Part shown: piece after piece, positions 4,888-5,932 of the stretch
Numbering within the stretch: position 1 is the first letter of the stretch
How the letters are laid out: each line of letters begins with the position of its first letter
Assembly (NCBI GenBank): GCA_902465115.1
Contig: CABQMC010000102.1
Location: 1 to 5,932 of the forward strand
DNA from: an uncultured Collinsella sp.
GTDB lineage: Bacteria > Actinomycetota > Coriobacteriia > Coriobacteriales > Coriobacteriaceae
Length of the DNA: 5,932 nt
Direction: 5' to 3'
Made by a program: the position numbers and the translations under genes
Notes under the pieces: model-generated
The model's database searches: none
What the model saw: the letters and a program-made list of their open reading frames with translations, nothing else
Told to the model about the DNA's origin: nothing

Positions 4888-5932
4888 ATGGCTGTCGAGA
4901 AGAAGGATATCGATTGGGGTAGCCTCGGCTTTGGCTACATGAAGACCGATTACAGCTACGAGGCCCATTGGAAGGACGGCGAGTGGGACGAGGGCGGCCT
5001 GACTACCGACCACACCCTGCACGTCTCCGAGTGCGGTGGCATCTTCCATTACTGTCAGGAGGTCTTTGAGGGCCTGAAAGCCTACACCGCCGAGGACGGC
5101 AGCATCGTCTGCTTCCGTCCCGACATGAACGCCGAGCGTATGTACAACTCCGCCCAGCGCCTCGAGATGCCTCCGTTCCCCAAGGACAAGTTCGTCGAGG
5201 CCGTCAAGCAGGTCGTTTCTGCCAACGCCGCCTGGGTTCCGCCCTTTGGCTCCGGCGCGACCCTGTACGTGCGTCCGTTTATGATCGGCTCCGGTGACGT
5301 GATCGGCGTGGCTCCCGCTCCTGAGTACACGTTTCGTATTCTCGTGACCCCGGTCGGTCCGTACTTTAAGGGTGGCCTCAAGCCCGTCAAGCTGCGCGTT
5401 TCCGAGTATGACCGTGCCGCACCGCACGGCACCGGCAACATCAAGGCCGGCCTCAACTACGCCATGTCCCTTAAGCCCACGATGGAGGCTCACCGCGAGG
5501 GCTATGCCGAGAACCTGTATCTCGACTCCGAGTCCCGCACCTATGTCGAGGAGACTGGCGGCGCGAACGTTCTGTTCGTGAAAGAGGACGGCACCCTCGT
5601 CGTTCCTCAGTCGCACACCGACTCCATCCTGCCCTCCATCACCCGTCGCTCGCTCGTTCAGGTCGCTCAGGACCTGGGCATGACCGTTGACCAGCGTCCC
5701 GTCGAGTGGGCCGAGGTCAAGGCCGGCACCTTTGTGGAGTGCGGCCTGTGCGGCACCGCTGCCGTCATCTCCCCGGTGGGCGAGATCGACAACAAGGTCT
5801 ATGGTGCCGATGAGACCGTGACTTTCCCGGCTGGCTACACCGAGATCGGTCCTGTGATGAAGAAGCTCCGCGAGACCCTGACTGGTATCCAGTCCGGTGC
5901 TGTCGAGGATAAGCACAACTGGGTTTACACCG
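4888..5932 (+). CDS. ilvE: Branched-chain amino acid aminotransferase, 3' end outside window
   Basis: This cytoplasmic PLP enzyme of fold type IV transfers the amino group between glutamate and the keto acids of valine, leucine and isoleucine, the last step of their synthesis and the first of their breakdown. The 348 visible residues are nearly full length for the long (type II, eukaryote-like) branch, which usually has about 340-365; only a short C-terminus is missing. Recognisable parts are FEGLKAY (60-66), FRP with Arg77 for the PLP phosphate, LYVRPF (126-131), the Schiff-base Lys186 in GNIKAGLNYA, Glu222 in EETGGAN, and CGTAAVISPVGE (288-299). The ATG at 4888 has AAGGAG six bases upstream (4876-4881). 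Codon use is strongly biased: in the visible part Glu is GAG, Arg is CGT or CGC and Lys is almost always AAG, suggesting high expression. A CxxC at Cys285/Cys288 is noted as unusual. No partner pathway gene is visible in the window. Confidence 0.96.
   Translation, partial: MAVEKKDIDWGSLGFGYMKTDYSYEAHWKDGEWDEGGLTTDHTLHVSECGGIFHYCQEVFEGLKAYTAEDGSIVCFRPDMNAERMYNSAQRLEMPPFPKDKFVEAVKQVVSANAAWVPPFGSGATLYVRPFMIGSGDVIGVAPAPEYTFRILVTPVGPYFKGGLKPVKLRVSEYDRAAPHGTGNIKAGLNYAMSLKPTMEAHREGYAENLYLDSESRTYVEETGGANVLFVKEDGTLVVPQSHTDSILPSITRRSLVQVAQDLGMTVDQRPVEWAEVKAGTFVECGLCGTAAVISPVGEIDNKVYGADETVTFPAGYTEIGPVMKKLRETLTGIQSGAVEDKHNWVYT

Noticed and set aside
4795..5916. 373-codon open frame antisense to ilvE
   Set aside because: It lies wholly opposite a well-supported enzyme gene, has a Gly/Leu/Val/His-rich composition typical of the complement of GC-biased codons, and shows no ribosome site or family motif.
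1..5932. CRISPR array, insertion sequence, tRNA or phage genes
   Set aside because: I found no regularly spaced repeats, transposase motifs, cloverleaf sequences or phage structural genes on either strand.

Overview
The window looks like a chromosomal segment of a high-GC gut actinobacterium, most likely Collinsella or another coriobacterium. This is inferred from overall protein resemblance, GC-rich coding with strong G/C third positions in ilvE, good AGGAG-type ribosome sites, and a local style of zinc-ribbon membrane proteins beside a membrane Ser/Thr kinase. No rRNA or other phylogenetic marker is present, so the genus is a guess.

Layout. Positions 1-4553 carry four genes, all on the minus strand. 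Read in their own direction they are: an XRE-like helix-turn-helix regulator (4553 to 4101, TTG start), a single-pass membrane Ser/Thr protein kinase with an outer two-domain region (3965 to 2322, TTG start), a zinc-ribbon/single-pass membrane protein ending in a DUF4839-like domain (2079 to 568), and a soluble protein with two zinc ribbons that runs off the left edge (557 to 1). The last two are tightly linked, with the ribosome site of the second overlapping the stop of the first. On the plus strand, divergent from the regulator, is ilvE, a branched-chain aminotransferase, from 4888 past the right edge. Its leader is long and GC-rich and its codon bias is much stronger than that of the left-hand genes.

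Working together. The left part reads as an envelope-signalling island: a DNA-binding protein, a transmembrane kinase that could sense something outside the cell, and zinc-ribbon proteins, one of them also displaying domains outside. The most interesting non-coding signal is a 15-17 base palindrome (core AGTTG-N-CAACT) that occurs in full only twice. One copy lies in front of the kinase gene and one in front of the zinc-ribbon pair. Each is followed at almost the same distance (29 and 30 bases from its centre) by a -10-like hexamer with no good -35 box. That is the arrangement expected for an activator site near -41, and the neighbouring regulator is one candidate to bind it. This link is inference. 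ilvE is a conventional metabolic gene with no visible functional tie to the island.
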